Assembly (NCBI GenBank): GCA_028554645.1
Contig: JAQOOI010000067.1
Span: forward strand, 1 to 64,000
Direction: 5' to 3'
Length of the DNA: 64,000 nt
Source: Omphalotus guepiniiformis
Taxonomy: Eukaryota > Basidiomycota > Agaricomycetes > Agaricales > Omphalotaceae
The position numbers were made by a program, and so were the translations under genes. Numbering within the stretch: the stretch's first letter is position 1; every line of letters starts with the position of its first letter. Positions 46,416 to 59,006 of this stretch are shown here, piece by piece. Below the pieces are notes generated by a model. That model was not told where the DNA came from. It was given only the letters and a program-made list of their open reading frames with translations, and ran no database searches.

Positions 46416-47334
46416 TTGCACCGCTTTTTTTCGGAGGAAGCGTGTACACAAATGGTGTCAGCGGTGTTATGAAGATGTTGTACTTAGTTGGATAGCGAGG
46501 ACTATGCATTATGGGTACATTCCGCCAGCTTCTGAGCAATAATCAATGATGATTTGGGGACTGTTGAATTGGTGAACTTGGCATCGGTAGACTATTGTGG
46601 GCAGCTTTGACTGCATCACGTGCGAACTCTGAGTCTCAACAAGCGCCAACATGCTCTTTGCCTTTTACTTTATCTCAATACTTTATCTCATTCCGATCCA
46701 ACATACGACGTTTGTCGGTTGAAAGCGAGTCAAAAACGCCACAAATTTGAACATCTAAGTGGCCATTCTGAGCAACAACTCATGACGTTTTGACAATTCC
46801 CTCTTGGCTGAAATTTGCCAGTGCAGGCCTGCGGTTTCTGAAGCTTTTACACGACGATTGGAGTCAACTCTTCGTTCACCGCAAATAGGAATCCTACTAT
46901 TTCTGCGTGAAGAAAGGACAACATTTACATCACAACCATGGACGACAATGAAAGACTTGTAACTTGGTGGCCGCGAACTTAGACTTTCTTTATTCTTTGA
47001 TACATTTTCGCTTGGGCCGCCTCGGGGCTGCTGTGCTGTGTGCAGCTCACAGTGGCTTGAGTGCGCGGTATACCGCGTTTGGGCATATACGATGAAATGA
47101 TCGGGATAGACAATGGGTTGTGAGTGTACTTGCTCAATATGATCGTCACGGTTTGACTTTTTTTGGTTATGGTCCTAGTGTATCCCTTTAATCCAAGGTG
47201 GTCCATTCGTCGTGGCACAGTGGCCAAAACACCAAATCCAAAAGGTATATAATGGAAAATTTCCGTTCATTCTGAGTCTATCTTCACTCCATCGAACCCA
47301 GAAAATACTTCATAAAAATCGATCCAGCATCGAC
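46416..47334. other. Intergenic, ~900 bp; nothing recognised
   Basis: No RNA gene, repeat or convincing ORF on either strand. Confidence 0.4.
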
Positions 47335-48060
47335 ATGTTCAACCCAGCCCAAACCTCTTACCAGTACCCGCCGTTTGTAGACCCACCATTCTCGCCACAC
47401 AACTCACAAACCCATGCCACCGCCACCCAGACGAAACCGTCAGCCCGTATGCCCATTGACCCCAACACCAACACCCCGCCTCGAGCGGCGCAGACCCAGG
47501 CACAACCCCGCCAGCAACGGCGCCAGCGCTCATCGTTCAGTGCGCAGCTGACAACCCACCCCGCTCGCACTTCGATGACATCGATCCCGAATGTAGCCTC
47601 TATGGCTTATTATCCTTCACGCGCCACTCCCACTCTGGGGCCTGGTACCCCAAATGGTAAACAAGAACCCATGGCTTCTCAGCGGCAAGGGGTTCTCCCG
47701 CCCGGAGGCCTCGCTAAAGGGGCTGCTAGGATGAGGCGGGGTGCGGTGTCTTTGGGTCGTGGGGGAGAAATGGAACTTAACCATCCGGGTCAACGCCTCG
47801 GTCAAGCTCTGCGACGTCCAAGTATCTCCGGCGCAGCTTCATTGCAATATCCCTACTACCTCACTCCTGGGGATCAATCCTTCAGCGACGAGGAACCTAT
47901 TCGACGTGCGAAAGAGACGAAGGGAGAGTTTAGGATTTTTGATATAAATATGCGGTCGAGGGGTAGTGTTATTAAAGCTCCGGAATGTCCACCTCCTGAA
48001 TGGGGGCTGGATGTTGAGATTGAGATGGAGATAGAGAAGGCCAAAGTTGAAAGATTGTAG
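47335..48060 (+). CDS. Hypothetical low-complexity protein
   Basis: A single exon of 241 residues from the ATG at 47335. The first ~100 residues are rich in Pro, Thr, Gln and Ala. The middle is basic (RQGVLPPGGLAKGAARMRRG). The end has a more ordered, charged segment (FRIFDINMRSRGSVI, then an acidic helix ending EIEMEIEKAKVERL). No signal peptide or membrane segment. In-frame codons upstream to 47212 are open, but the sequence there looks like UTR. I do not recognise a family. It may be a fast-evolving disordered regulator, or not a gene. Confidence 0.55.
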   Translation: MFNPAQTSYQYPPFVDPPFSPHNSQTHATATQTKPSARMPIDPNTNTPPRAAQTQAQPRQQRRQRSSFSAQLTTHPARTSMTSIPNVASMAYYPSRATPTLGPGTPNGKQEPMASQRQGVLPPGGLAKGAARMRRGAVSLGRGGEMELNHPGQRLGQALRRPSISGAASLQYPYYLTPGDQSFSDEEPIRRAKETKGEFRIFDINMRSRGSVIKAPECPPPEWGLDVEIEMEIEKAKVERL

Positions 48061-49633
48061 TCGTTGGGTGTTATGTTTGGTTAAAGTGCACGCGTGTATG
48101 TTCCATGGTGGAATGTCTAGATGTTATATGATATGAGCGTATGTTGTATGATGTATGCATATATGCGGTGCCTAGAATTCTTGATCTCAAGTTTTCTTGC
48201 TGAGGTTCAACGTTCGGATTGTGGCGAACACAGTTCCAGTTGGTGAAGTCGGTTGCAGTTGGTGCAGTCGACCACGTAGACCGAGTTTATACAAACCTTG
48301 CGAGATCCGCAACAGGATCTGTATCTGAATATTTGAATCCGCAGGTGGAATTCGCAGTTGAATGTACGTTGAACGTTATTGAAATTTGAAACTTTGAACG
48401 TAGAACAGAGGCGTCCAATCACACCTTGAGCATTAGAAACGAAAAGAAAAGATCCCGTACCGCCGCAAATTTTGAGAACACCCAGCGGAAACCCATGTAC
48501 TTACGGATCCTCAGCACTCTGCCGAACCCTTGTTCCGCGGCACCCGCTTTAACTTTAAATCCCTACTGCTACCCCCGCTGCCGAGCACTCTGCTGGTGCC
48601 GTGCCGAGTCGTGTCAATGTTATCCCCTCACTCTCCTCCGCTACAATATCCCCAACCCCAGGCTGAGGTTGAGCCACCCTGAAGTAGAGATTGGAAATTG
48701 GTCTCCTGCGTTTCCCCGGCCCCGCAACGCTGTCCCAGAGTGGAGGCCCGAAAACCCCCTGTAAGGGAGGAGAGGATGATCGATGATGACACTGTCTTGT
48801 TGTGAAATCACGCATGATTGTTCCAATACATATTGCTTTTCTCCGCTGGTCTGCCTTCACTTTGAGTGCTTGTTTTTGGTTTATTGAGAAAGCGAGAAAG
48901 GGGCGTAATCCGGGTTGATCCGAGTAAGGAGACGGTGAAGGGAATTTCTGCATTTCGCGGGATGTATGTAACTGTGTATGTATATGTATGTAGGGTCGCT
49001 CTTGATAGAAGGGGAATAGTATGCCCAGGCTTTGACATGCGATTGAATAGGTATAGTGAAATGTGCAGCTGGATGAACTATCCATCATCTTCTGACCCCC
49101 GCACCCCCATCGCACCCGCCCACTTGATCAATGATTTCAAATAAGGTATATTACGTATGCACTTTACAAGGTTAGAGCGGGGTAGTGTGGGGTAGATATC
49201 GGCCGTTTAGTGATGGATTTATCCATAAATCGTAAGGGTCCCCGGTAGACGGCCGTATGTCGTCCGTTTTGACTCTGAGATCAGACCACATTTCGAAAAA
49301 CTCACGACTCTTTTCTAAACGATGATACACATCGGCCAGGACTTGCTGCGAGTGTTTTTTATCGTTTTAATAACTCAATACTCATACTCGTTCGCGGAGA
49401 CTATGTATTCAATAAGCAGTGCATTTGGGATCCGAAATGAAGGGTATATGATAGGTCAAGGTCATACGACCGCCGCAATTCTTGCCGGATCAGGGGGGCG
49501 CAATGTTTAGGCACGCCGGTCGCTCGGCAGGATCACCCCATAGAATTTCAAAATTTGATTTCCGACCAGAATACTGGCTCTATTAAAGAGGGGTTTGGGG
49601 ATGCCCGCATCTATCACTTGTTCAATTACCACC
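48061..49633. other. Intergenic, ~1.6 kb; no supported gene
   Basis: The longest ORF (48555-49115, minus, 186 codons) has no motif and no codon pattern like the neighbours. The last 100 bp are the acetyl-CoA synthetase promoter, with CTATTAAAGAGG near 49580. Confidence 0.4.
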
Positions 49634-52278
49634 ATGTCCGACTCTAAACCTGCTCCTCGTCTTGACTCTGAAGGTATTCCCATTCACCCTGTTGGCTCTA
49701 GAGTGTCGAAAGGACACAAGAAACCTCATGTCGGTCCACATATCCATGCATACAAGGAGAAACATTCAGAAACGATAGGAGAGGGGAGCGACGAGTGGTG
49801 GGGAAAGGTGAGCTAGAGAGTTTTTTTTGCGGGATATTGGGAAGCTGAACGTGAATTAGATGGCTCGCGAAAATCTCTCGTGGATTACCCCGTTCAAGAC
49901 AGTACGCACAGGGAAATTCCCAACGACGTTCCCTCCGACGGACACACTCCCTATTACCTGGTTCCCAGACGGAACTCTCAATGCTTCTTACAATTGTCTA
50001 GATCGTCACGCGTTTGCTGAGCCAGATCGTACGGCTATTATCTACGAAGCTGACGAGCCTAATCAGCATTTGTACATATCCTATGCCCAACTCCTCGGAG
50101 AGACTTGTAGACTCGCGAACGTCCTCCGCAACCTTGGCGTTAAGAAGGGTGACACCGTGTCTGTTTACCTTCCCATGACGTGGCAAGCCGCCGCCGCATT
50201 TCTTGCTTGCGCACGTATCGGCGCCATTCACTCTGTCGTGTTTGCTGGTTTCTCCGCCGAGTCGCTCAGAGACCGTATCAACGACTGCGAGTCTCGTGTT
50301 CTTCTCACTTCTGACGAGGGAAGGCGTGGTGGAAAGTCGATCGCTACGAAAGCTATCGTTGACCAGGCATTGAAGGAGTGTCCCGTTGTCGAAAAGGTTA
50401 TCGTTTTAGAAAGGACAGGAAGCAAGGAAGTGAAGGAGAAGAATTGGGTCCCAGGGCGTGATTTGTGGTGGCATGAGGAATGCGACAAGGTTCCATCGTA
50501 CAGCCCGTGTGAGGCTATGAGCGCCGAGGACCCGCTATTCATTCTTTATGTCAGTTCTTTGCTTTCCGATGACAGGTTTTAATTCATATTCTGACATGAA
50601 ATCTAGACCTCCGGCTCGACCGGTAAGCCAAAGGGTGTCGTTCACTGTACTGGTGGGTACCTCCTGTGCGCCCTCCTGACCGTCAAGTACGTCTTTGATG
50701 TGCATCCTGGCGACAAATACGCTTGCATGGCCGATATCGGTTGGATTACTGGCCATACGTGAGTATCTTTTCCCTACCATCAGCTCTCGGCCTGTTCGGG
50801 TCTCCGTGTCCTTCCTAAACTATTACTAATTCCTCCCGCAGCTACATCATCTACGGCCCTCTAGCGCTTGGAACTACTACCACCTTTTTCGAATCTACTC
50901 CCGTCTACCCCACTCCCGCCAGGTACTGGGAGACTGTCGCCAAGCATGGTCTCACACAGTTTTACTCGGCGCCTACGGCGGTTAGGCTTTTACGGAGGCT
51001 TGGTGAATAGCTTTTTAATCTCTACAAATCCTTCTCTCTGATAACAGTTATCGCGTAGGCCACCACCATGTGACACCACACGATCTTTCCTCTTTGCGTG
51101 TGCTTGGATCCGTTGGTGAACCTATCAATCCCGAAGCGTGGAATTGGTATAACGAGCATGTTGGGAAGGGAGAGTGTGCTATTGTTGATACATTCTGGTG
51201 GGTTGAGACTTCAATTCGTTTGTATATGCGCTGACAGTTAGACCGTGATTAGGCAAACCGAGACGGGGTCAATCGTCGTTACTCCTTTCCCTGGGGCTAT
51301 TGAGACGAAACCTGGTGCTGCGACGGTACCGTTCTTTGGTATCAATCCTGTGTTATTGGACAGTGTGAAGGGGCAGGTGAGAACTGCTTTCTTTGGCGCC
51401 CGATCTTGTTATCGATGGACTGAGGACTGATTATCTCTATTCTCGCTTGATTCATCACAGGTGCTCGAGGGTAATGGCGTAGAGGGCGTGTTATGTATCC
51501 AGAACCCCTGGCCATCTATCGCCAGGACGATCTGGAAGGATCACAAGAGGTACCTTGAAACGTACTTCAAACCTTATCCTGGCACATTCTACACTGGTGA
51601 TGGTGCTGCTCGTGATGAACATGGGTACATATGGATTAAGGGCCGTGTTGATGATGTAGGTCCCAATCATTTGTCTTCGTCCCGATTGCTCCCGTCCTGT
51701 TATGATATGTGTTCCGTGGCCCTTACATTTGCGTTCACAGGTTATCAACGTCTCCGGCCACCGACTATCAACCGCTGAGATTGAGTCTGCGTTGATCTTA
51801 CACAAGGGTGTAGCTGAGACTGCTGTGATTGGTACTGCGGATGAGTTGACAGGTCAAGCTGTATTTGCGTTCGTTACGCTCAAGCCTGAGTATTCCGCAG
51901 CAGGGTGCTTACTCGGATTTGAATTGCTGATCTCTTTTTCTTTCGCCGCCACAGTGAGTTCTCGTACGACCCCTCGTCAGAAGCTGCGCTCGTGAAAGAG
52001 CTCGTTCTCCAAGTGAGAAAAGTGATTGGACCGTTCGCAGCGCCCAAGAAGGTTTATGTCGTTAGTGATTTGCCCAAGACTAGGAGTGGGAAGGTGCGTT
52101 CAATCATTCTGAAGTCTTGCTCGTGGTTCTAAACTTACGCTATGTTACTTTACAGATTATGCGTCGTATCCTCCGCAAGATCGTCGCTGGTGAAGGCGAT
52201 CAACTAGGTGATCTGTCGACTGTTGCTGAGCCTGGTATTGTGGATGTCATCAAGGCGAAGGTCGCGGAGAGTGCATAA
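49634..52278 (+). CDS. facA: Acetyl-CoA synthetase
   Basis: Ten exons (49634-49807, 49860-50549, 50607-50758, 50842-51002, 51059-51197, 51253-51376, 51461-51655, 51741-51904, 51955-52093, 52156-52278) join in frame to 686 residues, close to the family length. It makes acetyl-CoA from acetate, ATP and CoA through acetyl-AMP, in cytosol and nucleus, for growth on acetate or ethanol and for histone acetylation. Motifs in order: the phosphate loop [10 protein letters not shown] (residues 289-298), [32 protein letters not shown] (from residue 439), [31 protein letters not shown] and PKTRSGKIMRR with the catalytic Lys646. The exon 8/9 join (SAAG-EFSYDP) needs the donor at 51905. Intact. Convergent with the HNH gene. 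Confidence 0.97.
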
Positions 52279-52558
52279 GGAGACGGGTTTATATGAGGGT
52301 TAGTGCGTGCTTTGTAGGATACCCAGCTGTCGTGCTGTGCTAGAATAAAGAAAAGGGAAAGGAAAGGGTTGATTAGTTTTTGGTTCTTTTTTCGTCTCTT
52401 GTTTTCTTGTTTTAAAATAAATAAAGTATTGTATTATTTATGAGCTGCTCTTTGATTCTATGTGAGACCTCGAACTTCAAATTTGGAGCTTGGAGGCCTG
52501 AGGTCTCGAATAGTACTGGGTGTATTGTTCTCGGTTGTTTGGCATTAACAGCAGTACT

Positions 52559-53985
52559 TTACACGACACCAAGGTCTTCTACACCTCCCTCACCCGCGTA
52601 ATCATCAGATTCCTTCAAGTCGACAGAGCTCAACGAACGCAACAATGCATGACTCAAAACCTCAGACGACCCTCCATCACATGCCAATACATCCAAACAA
52701 TCCAAATCTTGATCAACCTTGTCGATATATTCACCCGCACCTGAGAGATGTGCGACTTTGACGCAAGTTGCGTGCAAGGCAAGTAATTCGGGAGAAGGGA
52801 AGGGTAGTTGAATAGGGTCGGGGGATGTAAGCGTCACCGTCTCGGCGGGTAATCGTATGTACTCGTTGACTGTTCTGATATGATAGGTATTCTTGATTTC
52901 CTAGGGGAATGAGGAAGAGAATCAAAACGGGTGTAAGTTATGTAATGTAAAAGATATGTATTAGCGCACTCACTGTTTCCTCGAACCACACCTCTAAACG
53001 ATTAAACCAATCGTGAACATCATGCTGCATTGTCATGACATTGTACAGTGAATTTACTTTGGCACCGGTCAACTTATCGACGTCGTAACCAAAGCCTTTC
53101 AAAATGGCCAACACTGAGGTTGAATAATCCTACTGGAAAAGGATCAGCAAGGCTGCAACAACGGGGGCAGAAAGAGAGATATCAGGCATACATACCTTTT
53201 CAGGTGAGCTCGTAGACTCTGTAGTGGACACGTCGAAGTAAGTGAACTGAGGGACGATATGGGCGCACTCTGTGTTCACGCAGCCGGTTTGTTTTATTGC
53301 TTCTTGATTGAGAGTTGAAACGTGCCGTGCTTCGTTATCGTATATTCCAGTCACTACACACCTAAACCCATCTCGAATGAGAGCCTATAATACAAAAGAA
53401 CTGATTAAATCTCTTGGGATCCAACTTAAGTACCCCACGTACTTGTCTTTTTGCCTCCCGGTGGTTGTTCGGTGCATCTTTAATCGTAGCTATTAGATCT
53501 TTGTCGTCCATGTCGGTTGAACAACGAATGGAACGACTCGAGCGACTCGAATGACGTAGAAGATGCTGTTGTACGCCATTCACTCACGGTTCTCTTGACT
53601 GCCCAGATGCAGAGTTCAACGTTCAACGTTCAGCCTTTTTCGACAGACAGACAAATGCTAAAGGGAAGACAAACTCACATGGTCTAATAAACAACTTGAC
53701 AAAACACTCCCCAAGTCTCGAAAGATCCTCGTAGGTGTAGGTCGCCGCGTGTCGACACAGTGAATGTATTTCCTTAACAATTTCATCGCGTGCAATTCCA
53801 GAAGGAGCGTAGAGAATTAGGTACCCGAGGAGTCTTGCGTGGATGATGTCGACTCGTTTACAGTCGCTGTCGATGTCGGAGTCTTTTGAGGCGTGTCTTT
53901 CAAAGTCGAGGCAGATTTGATATGCGTGTAGTGCGGGTTTGTTATCCTGGAAGTTTACTTGTGAGGCTGGAGGAAGGGCAGTCAT
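52559..53985 (-). CDS. HNH-type (HNH_2-like) nuclease family protein, frame break suspected
   Basis: Reads from MTALPPASQVNFQDN (53985) through a helical N-terminal part to KLFIRP. After introns come NNHREAKRQ-ALIRDGFRC, ECAHIVPQ, YSTSVLAILKGFGYDVDKL, MQHDVHDWFNRLEVWFEE and a C-terminal helical part ending at 52559. CAHIVPQ and the QHDVHDWFN block are the usual first and second halves of the fungal HNH_2-like domain. In the second exon (about 53600-53450), RTTASST fits one frame and HSSRSSRS with all that follows fits another, so a one-base shift is likely. Either the gene is a young pseudogene, or there is a sequence error or an intron I missed. Such proteins are expanded in Agaricomycetes; activity is untested. 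Confidence 0.65.
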
Positions 53986-54111
53986 GCCAGTGACATAGAA
54001 GAATCTGAGGAAAAGAATAGGAGCTTGTTGGGTCGAAAGTTCCCACGTGGGTGCGTGATTTTGTCCAGCTTACCTCAGCCTAAATAAAACTCAACTTGGA
54101 ACCCTACCATC

Positions 54112-55400
54112 ATGTCTGCTCTTCCTCCGAGTCTCCGACTACACAGGTGCAGGTGATTTTTCAGGATGACACAAATTTACTCGAAAGACAACGACATAGA
54201 GATCATCCACGCAGGACTCCCTCGGTTACTTCAAGATCCTTCATGCTCCTTCAAGCTCTCCCTGCACGACTCGAACACGTTGAAGCAATCGCAATCCAAT
54301 TATGTACTTGAGACCCAAGCCTACGAGTCCCTCTCGAATTTTGGAGAGCTCTTTCTCAAATACTTCATTGAACATTCGATATTGTAAGTTATCTGATAGT
54401 ACCATCTCTCGATACAACCCACCTCAGGTACATATGATGTACATAGGTCAAGAAAGTTAAAGGCGTACGCCAGCATCTTCTAGTCATTCCATTCGACGTG
54501 GACAAGAAATATCTAATGGATGAAATCACAGAGGGTACATACCTAAAGACCCACAGAGATGTAAAGAGACCTCAGCCTGCAAATGCGTGGTGTTTTCCTA
54601 CCCCTTCCTACTCTAGATTGCAATAAATTTATCCCGTCTCTCTTTTGGGGTCTTGGTAGAGATGAATTTAGGTGTGTAGTGAGTGGATTGTATGATGATG
54701 GAGAATGGTGCGGGTCAAGTATCAATCAAGAAGCAATGAAACAAGCTGGACAGTCCACTACAGCTACATGTATGACCTCACCTGAAAAGGTATGTACACC
54801 TGATATCAACTTTCTGCCCCCCCCGGTTGCAGCCTGGCTGATCCTTTTCCAGTGGGATCATTCAACCTCAGGCTTCAGTGTTGACTGTTTTGGCTACGAT
54901 GTCGATAACTCGAACGATGCCAAAGTCCATTCAATGTACACAGTACAACGTCATGACAAGACAATTCAGCATGATGAACACGATTGGTTTGAATGTTTAG
55001 AGGTGGAGGTGTGGTTCGAGGAAACAGTAAGTGCGTTGATACAGTATCTTTTAATTTACATAACTTACACCCCACCCGTTTGAATCTTTCCCCGGCTCGA
55101 TCCCCTAGGAAGTGAAGAATACCTATCGTATCAGATAAGTCCGGGCCACGAATACATACGAGTACCCGCCGAGACGGTGACGCCCACATCGCCTTACCCT
55201 GCTATTCTTCTACTCTTCCCGTCCCTTCCCCCGAACTACTTGCGTTGCATGTAGCTTGTGCCAAAGTTGCATATCGCTCAGGTGCAATTCAATACATCGA
55301 TGAGATTGATCGAGAATTGGATGAGTTGGGTGTATGTATTGGCAACTGATGGCACGCGGTGGGTCGTCTAAGGTTCTCTCTTGCGCTATCAATGATATGA
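54112..55400 (+). pseudogene. Decayed HNH-type paralog
   Basis: Head-to-head with the HNH gene at 52559-53985. Starts with the same Met-x-Ala-Leu-Pro-Pro, then loses frame several times. Recognisable pieces are IEIIHAGLPRLLQ and FGELFLKYFIEH, then RDEFRCVVSGLYDDG, SINQEAMKQAG, TSPEKVCTPDI, a FGYDVDNSNDAKV match, QHDEHDWFECLEVEVWFEE, and a 3' part near 55250-55330 with shifts. The CAHIVP first-half motif is missing (deletion between about 54770 and 54780). Stops and frameshifts exclude a full-length product. Confidence 0.8.
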
Positions 55401-55592
55401 TATTGTGGGTGGCGCGGGTGAGGACATCAGGTGTTAGAGTATCTTGGTGTCGATGTTTGAGTTGATGGGGTTGTACTATACGACTACTTCAAGTACATAT
55501 GGCAAACCCCAGCGAGAAAGAGGGCGAGGTCCGCACTTTCGGGATGTGAAATCAAAAATCAAAAATCAAATAGCGTCTACATATATGTACGG

Positions 55593-56014
55593 AGGACCCC
55601 GGATAATGGGAGGGGAGGCCGTTTCCCAAAAGAGCCCTCCGACGTCGTTGGTGTCTGGACCGATTTTCACTCGTTTGGGGCCGTCCGTGTCCGAACCGGG
55701 ATACGGCCAAGTGTAGTAGGCCAGAATTTGCCTGGTGCTTTTTAGCCCTATAGTAGCACCCGATTGCCTTTCTGGCTCTAGCAACGAGATGTGAGAGGGA
55801 ATGGGTTCATTGAAAAATTGTCTACTCATTGTGCACTACAACGCTTCATCATCGGGAATCCGACCCTCCATCTGGCCCACCATGTCTGAACATGGCACTT
55901 GGGCTCCGCCTGCGGCGGGCTCGATGTCCGAACCGGAGTCTGGGTTCCCAGTAAATTTTTGGTCTCCAGTGTCCGAACTAGGATCTGACACTCCCTCCCA
56001 TTATCCGGGGTCCT
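55593..56014. mobile_element. hAT-like MITE (non-autonomous DNA transposon)
   Basis: A 422 bp element with perfect 22 bp terminal inverted repeats, beginning AGGACCCCGGATAATGG at the left and ending with its complement at 55993-56014. It is flanked by an exact 8 bp duplication ATGTACGG (55585-55592 and 56015-56022). An 8 bp target duplication is the hallmark of the hAT superfamily. Inside, a motif like TGTCCGAAC(C/T)(G/A)GG recurs near both ends (about 55688, 55927, 55972), as expected of subterminal transposase-binding sites. No transposase ORF is present. Confidence 0.92.
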
Positions 56015-56022
56015 ATGTACGG

Positions 56023-56897
56023 TCACAGTTGTCGAGACAACTGACCTACATACTGTAACTTGGAGCGCTTCAGCCTGCTTCAGCGTATTTACAGATTACG
56101 TGCCACCGAACCGAAGGCTACCGAAGGCCGAAGCTACATCTAGCTACATACATATCACATTTGTACAGTAAAACACCTACACATACACATACCCTCACAT
56201 ACCTCATCCAACGAATTTTGATCGATAGTGTAGCGCGCGCGTACAAGTACTCTTTCGTATAGTCGGAGGTCCCGGTTATTTCCTGCTACCTTCCTACCCT
56301 CCTCTCCTACCTTCCTACCCTCAAACCGGTGCTGTCAATGACAGTCAATGACCCACTCAATGACGCCCACCGCCCCCCGGTCCGAACACCCGAACACCCG
56401 AACCCTAGGCGCCATCAGGGTTTTTCATTTCAGATTCGATTCTTCCCACGCCGACCAAGTAACTCATGGTCATTGTCATTGTCATGCATGCTCACTTGAC
56501 GACTAGACGACCCTCGCGACTTCGACTAACCTAAGTGTAACCTAAGTGTAACAAAGACAAAGAGGCTCTTTCAACTTTGTTTGTTGTCCTATCCTACGGA
56601 AGCTACGGAAGCTACGGAAAACTACTCAAGGACCGAGCGAGTGTATTTAAACACCCCTCTCACTGCGAAGCGGAAGTGTATGGTCTGTGGTTCCGGTTGG
56701 GATTAGTGCCACTCGAGAGTAAACGGATAAACGACTCTTTGATTCCGACTTTCGACCTTCGACTCTTCGACTCTTCGACCTCTGTCCCTGCATCCTTTTT
56801 TTTCGTTTTTGGATCTTCGACGTACCGGGCGCATCACCTCCTTCAAGTTCTTTACTTCAAGTTCAATCTTTGACGATCAGTTCCGTTCAGGCTTTAG
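56023..56897. other. Intergenic / upstream of the alpha/beta hydrolase
   Basis: Has pyrimidine-rich tracts (CCTTCCTACCCTC repeated at about 56290-56320), tandem AACACCCGAACACCCGAACC near 56388, GTCATTGTCATTGTCATG near 56469 and CCTAAGTGTAA twice near 56530. The true first exon of the hydrolase probably lies here but I cannot fix it. Confidence 0.4.
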
Positions 56898-59006
56898 TTG
56901 GGAGTTTTGTTTGGGTTTTGGGTTTTTGGGTTTTTCGTTGTTGGGTTGATGCCAGGAATAGTCCGTGCGGTTGGAAGGGTACGTGTTTCTTCTTTTTACA
57001 TCCCTTCCTACTTCCCTTTCTACGTCCCTTCTACATCCCTTCTACGTCCCTTCCTACGTCCCTTTCTTTCCTGCTCGTTCGTTCGTTCGTTCGTTCAACT
57101 CGAGTATCGTTCCGTGGCTGATTTGTGGCTGACGCGTTTGTTTGTTGGGTTTTTGAATGGGAAAAGGTGATCAGACATGGACAACTTCTTTGTATATACC
57201 CCTCTGCGTTCGAATCTCAGGATGATCGAGGTGTGTCCTTGCGTTGTACCCTTTTGATAATTCGTTCGTTCGTTGACTGACTGCCATGCGAACTATTCAA
57301 CTATCAACTTACAACGCACGCACCTACCCAACCCACCGGCCCATCCAACGAATTCGACGTTCCCGAACCCTTCCTTCCTCCCTTCCTGGCATCTCGAAAG
57401 TCTCAAACTACTCATTCCCAACAAACCTATCCCGCGAAGACGTAACATTAACTACGTCTGATAAAATAATTCTTCGATGTTATCTTTTACACGCTACTAC
57501 TCCAACGACGTCGACTTCGACGGGGCGTAGCAATAGCAACAGCAACAAGGAGAAAGAGAATGCGAAAGAGAATGCGAATGCGAAGAGCGAGTCTTTACAG
57601 GTGAGTCGGGTCGGGTCTTTCATGATGCCCCAACGACAACGTGTATTCCTAACGAGCGTAATAAGTCCTACACATCAACTCCACCGACCCCGCCTACACC
57701 CTCAATCGGCGTACCTGGCCCTCACACTCAAGCCCATGCGGCCCATGACCACCATATTCGTACCGCCCACGCCCATGCGGCGCGTTCCCGAGCAACAGTA
57801 ATCATGTTCCATGGGAACGGATATCATGTGTGGCATCATGGGTATTCTGCACAACAGTTTGTTAGGATGGGATGTGATGTTTTGTTGGTTTCGTATCGGG
57901 GGTGAGTGTTGCCGAGTGTTTCGTTTGTCCAAGGTCGAAGTCGAAGTGGTGGGTTGGTTGATGTTTTACGTACATATGTGTGCTTTTTTTTGTAGGTATG
58001 GGAATTCGACTGGGAGACCTTCGGAAAAAGGTACGTCGTTATTCGAGTCGGTTTTCGTGCTCCTGGGGCCTAGCGCTGACACTGAGTAGGACTACGAAAA
58101 GACGCACAAGCAGCGTTAGATTACGTACTTTCACATCCGAGGTTATCAAGGTCGCCGATTGTAAGTGCTTGAAATCGTGCATAGGTTTAGAAGTTGGATC
58201 TCATAACTTGATTAGGTTCTTCATGGACATTCACTTGGAGGTGCAGTTGCTATTGATCTTGCGAGTAGGAATCCTGGGAAGGTACGTCCCCCGTCGTCCT
58301 AATATCAAATATCAAATTTACGCCGAATTCATGTTCTCACTCATGAACCACCCACCACCCCCCAGATAAACGCCCTAATAATCGAAAACACATTCCTATC
58401 AATCCCACTCGTAGTCCGTGACATACCAGGGTTAAAACACCTCTCGCCATTTGTTCATCAGAAGTGGAATTCGGAGAGGAGGATTGGGATGGTTGGGAGG
58501 GATGTTGGGATTTTGATGATTAGTGGGAAGAGGGATGAGGTTGTTTTTGAGAGGCATATGGTTAGGCTTTGGGAGGTTGCGAGAGGGAGGGGAGGGGGTG
58601 GATCTGGGGATGGGGGTGCGGAAGAGGGTGGAAGGGGGAAGAGGAAGTCTATAAATACGGGGAGTGAGAGGGGGAGTGAGAGGGGGAGTGAGAGGGGAAG
58701 GAGGAGTAGGAGTAGGAGTAGGAGTAGGAGGAAAGTGGAAGGGCATGAAGAGACGGAGACGGATACAAGTAAGTCCCCGAATAGGAATAGGAATAGGAAT
58801 ATTGATATGTGGAAGAGTATACCGGATGGGTCTCATTGTAAGTCTTGTCGTTGTCGTGCGTACCTGTTGTCGTGAAACTCAGTTTCTCTCAACCGTTTCT
58901 AGCGGACACGTGGACTAAATCGGGGTATTGGTCGACTGTGAATACGTTTTTGCAGAATGTTGAGTTGGGATTTGGGGAGGGGTCGAGGGAGGTGTCAAGG
59001 GAATGA
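56898..59006 (+). CDS. Bem46/ABHD13-type alpha/beta hydrolase (5' end unresolved)
   Basis: Confident exons are 57657-57901, 57996-58030, 58090-58160, 58216-58281, 58366-58837 and 58903-59006, all in phase. An N-terminal membrane segment (GVLFGFWVFGFFVVGLM, from 56898 after an acceptor AG) and YPSAFESQDDRG come earlier; an exon with REDVTLTTSD ends at 57600. The start codon and the exon between 57230 and 57430 are unsure. Hallmarks: VIMFHGNGYHVWHH (oxyanion strand), VSYRGYGNSTGRPSEKGL, GHSLGG with the nucleophile Ser, ENTFLSIPLVVRD, the acid in SGKRDEVV and the His in DGSHSDTW. Bem46 relatives are ER-membrane proteins linked to polarity. A ~70-residue Gly/Arg/Ser repeat insertion lies between the catalytic Asp and His, which is unusual. 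Confidence 0.8.

Noticed and set aside
48555..49115. 186-codon minus-strand ORF
   Set aside because: No motif, no splice support, and compositional features of intergenic DNA.
58432..58836. 134-codon minus-strand ORF rich in Pro/Thr
   Set aside because: Antisense of the Gly/Arg/Ser insertion in the hydrolase; low complexity only.
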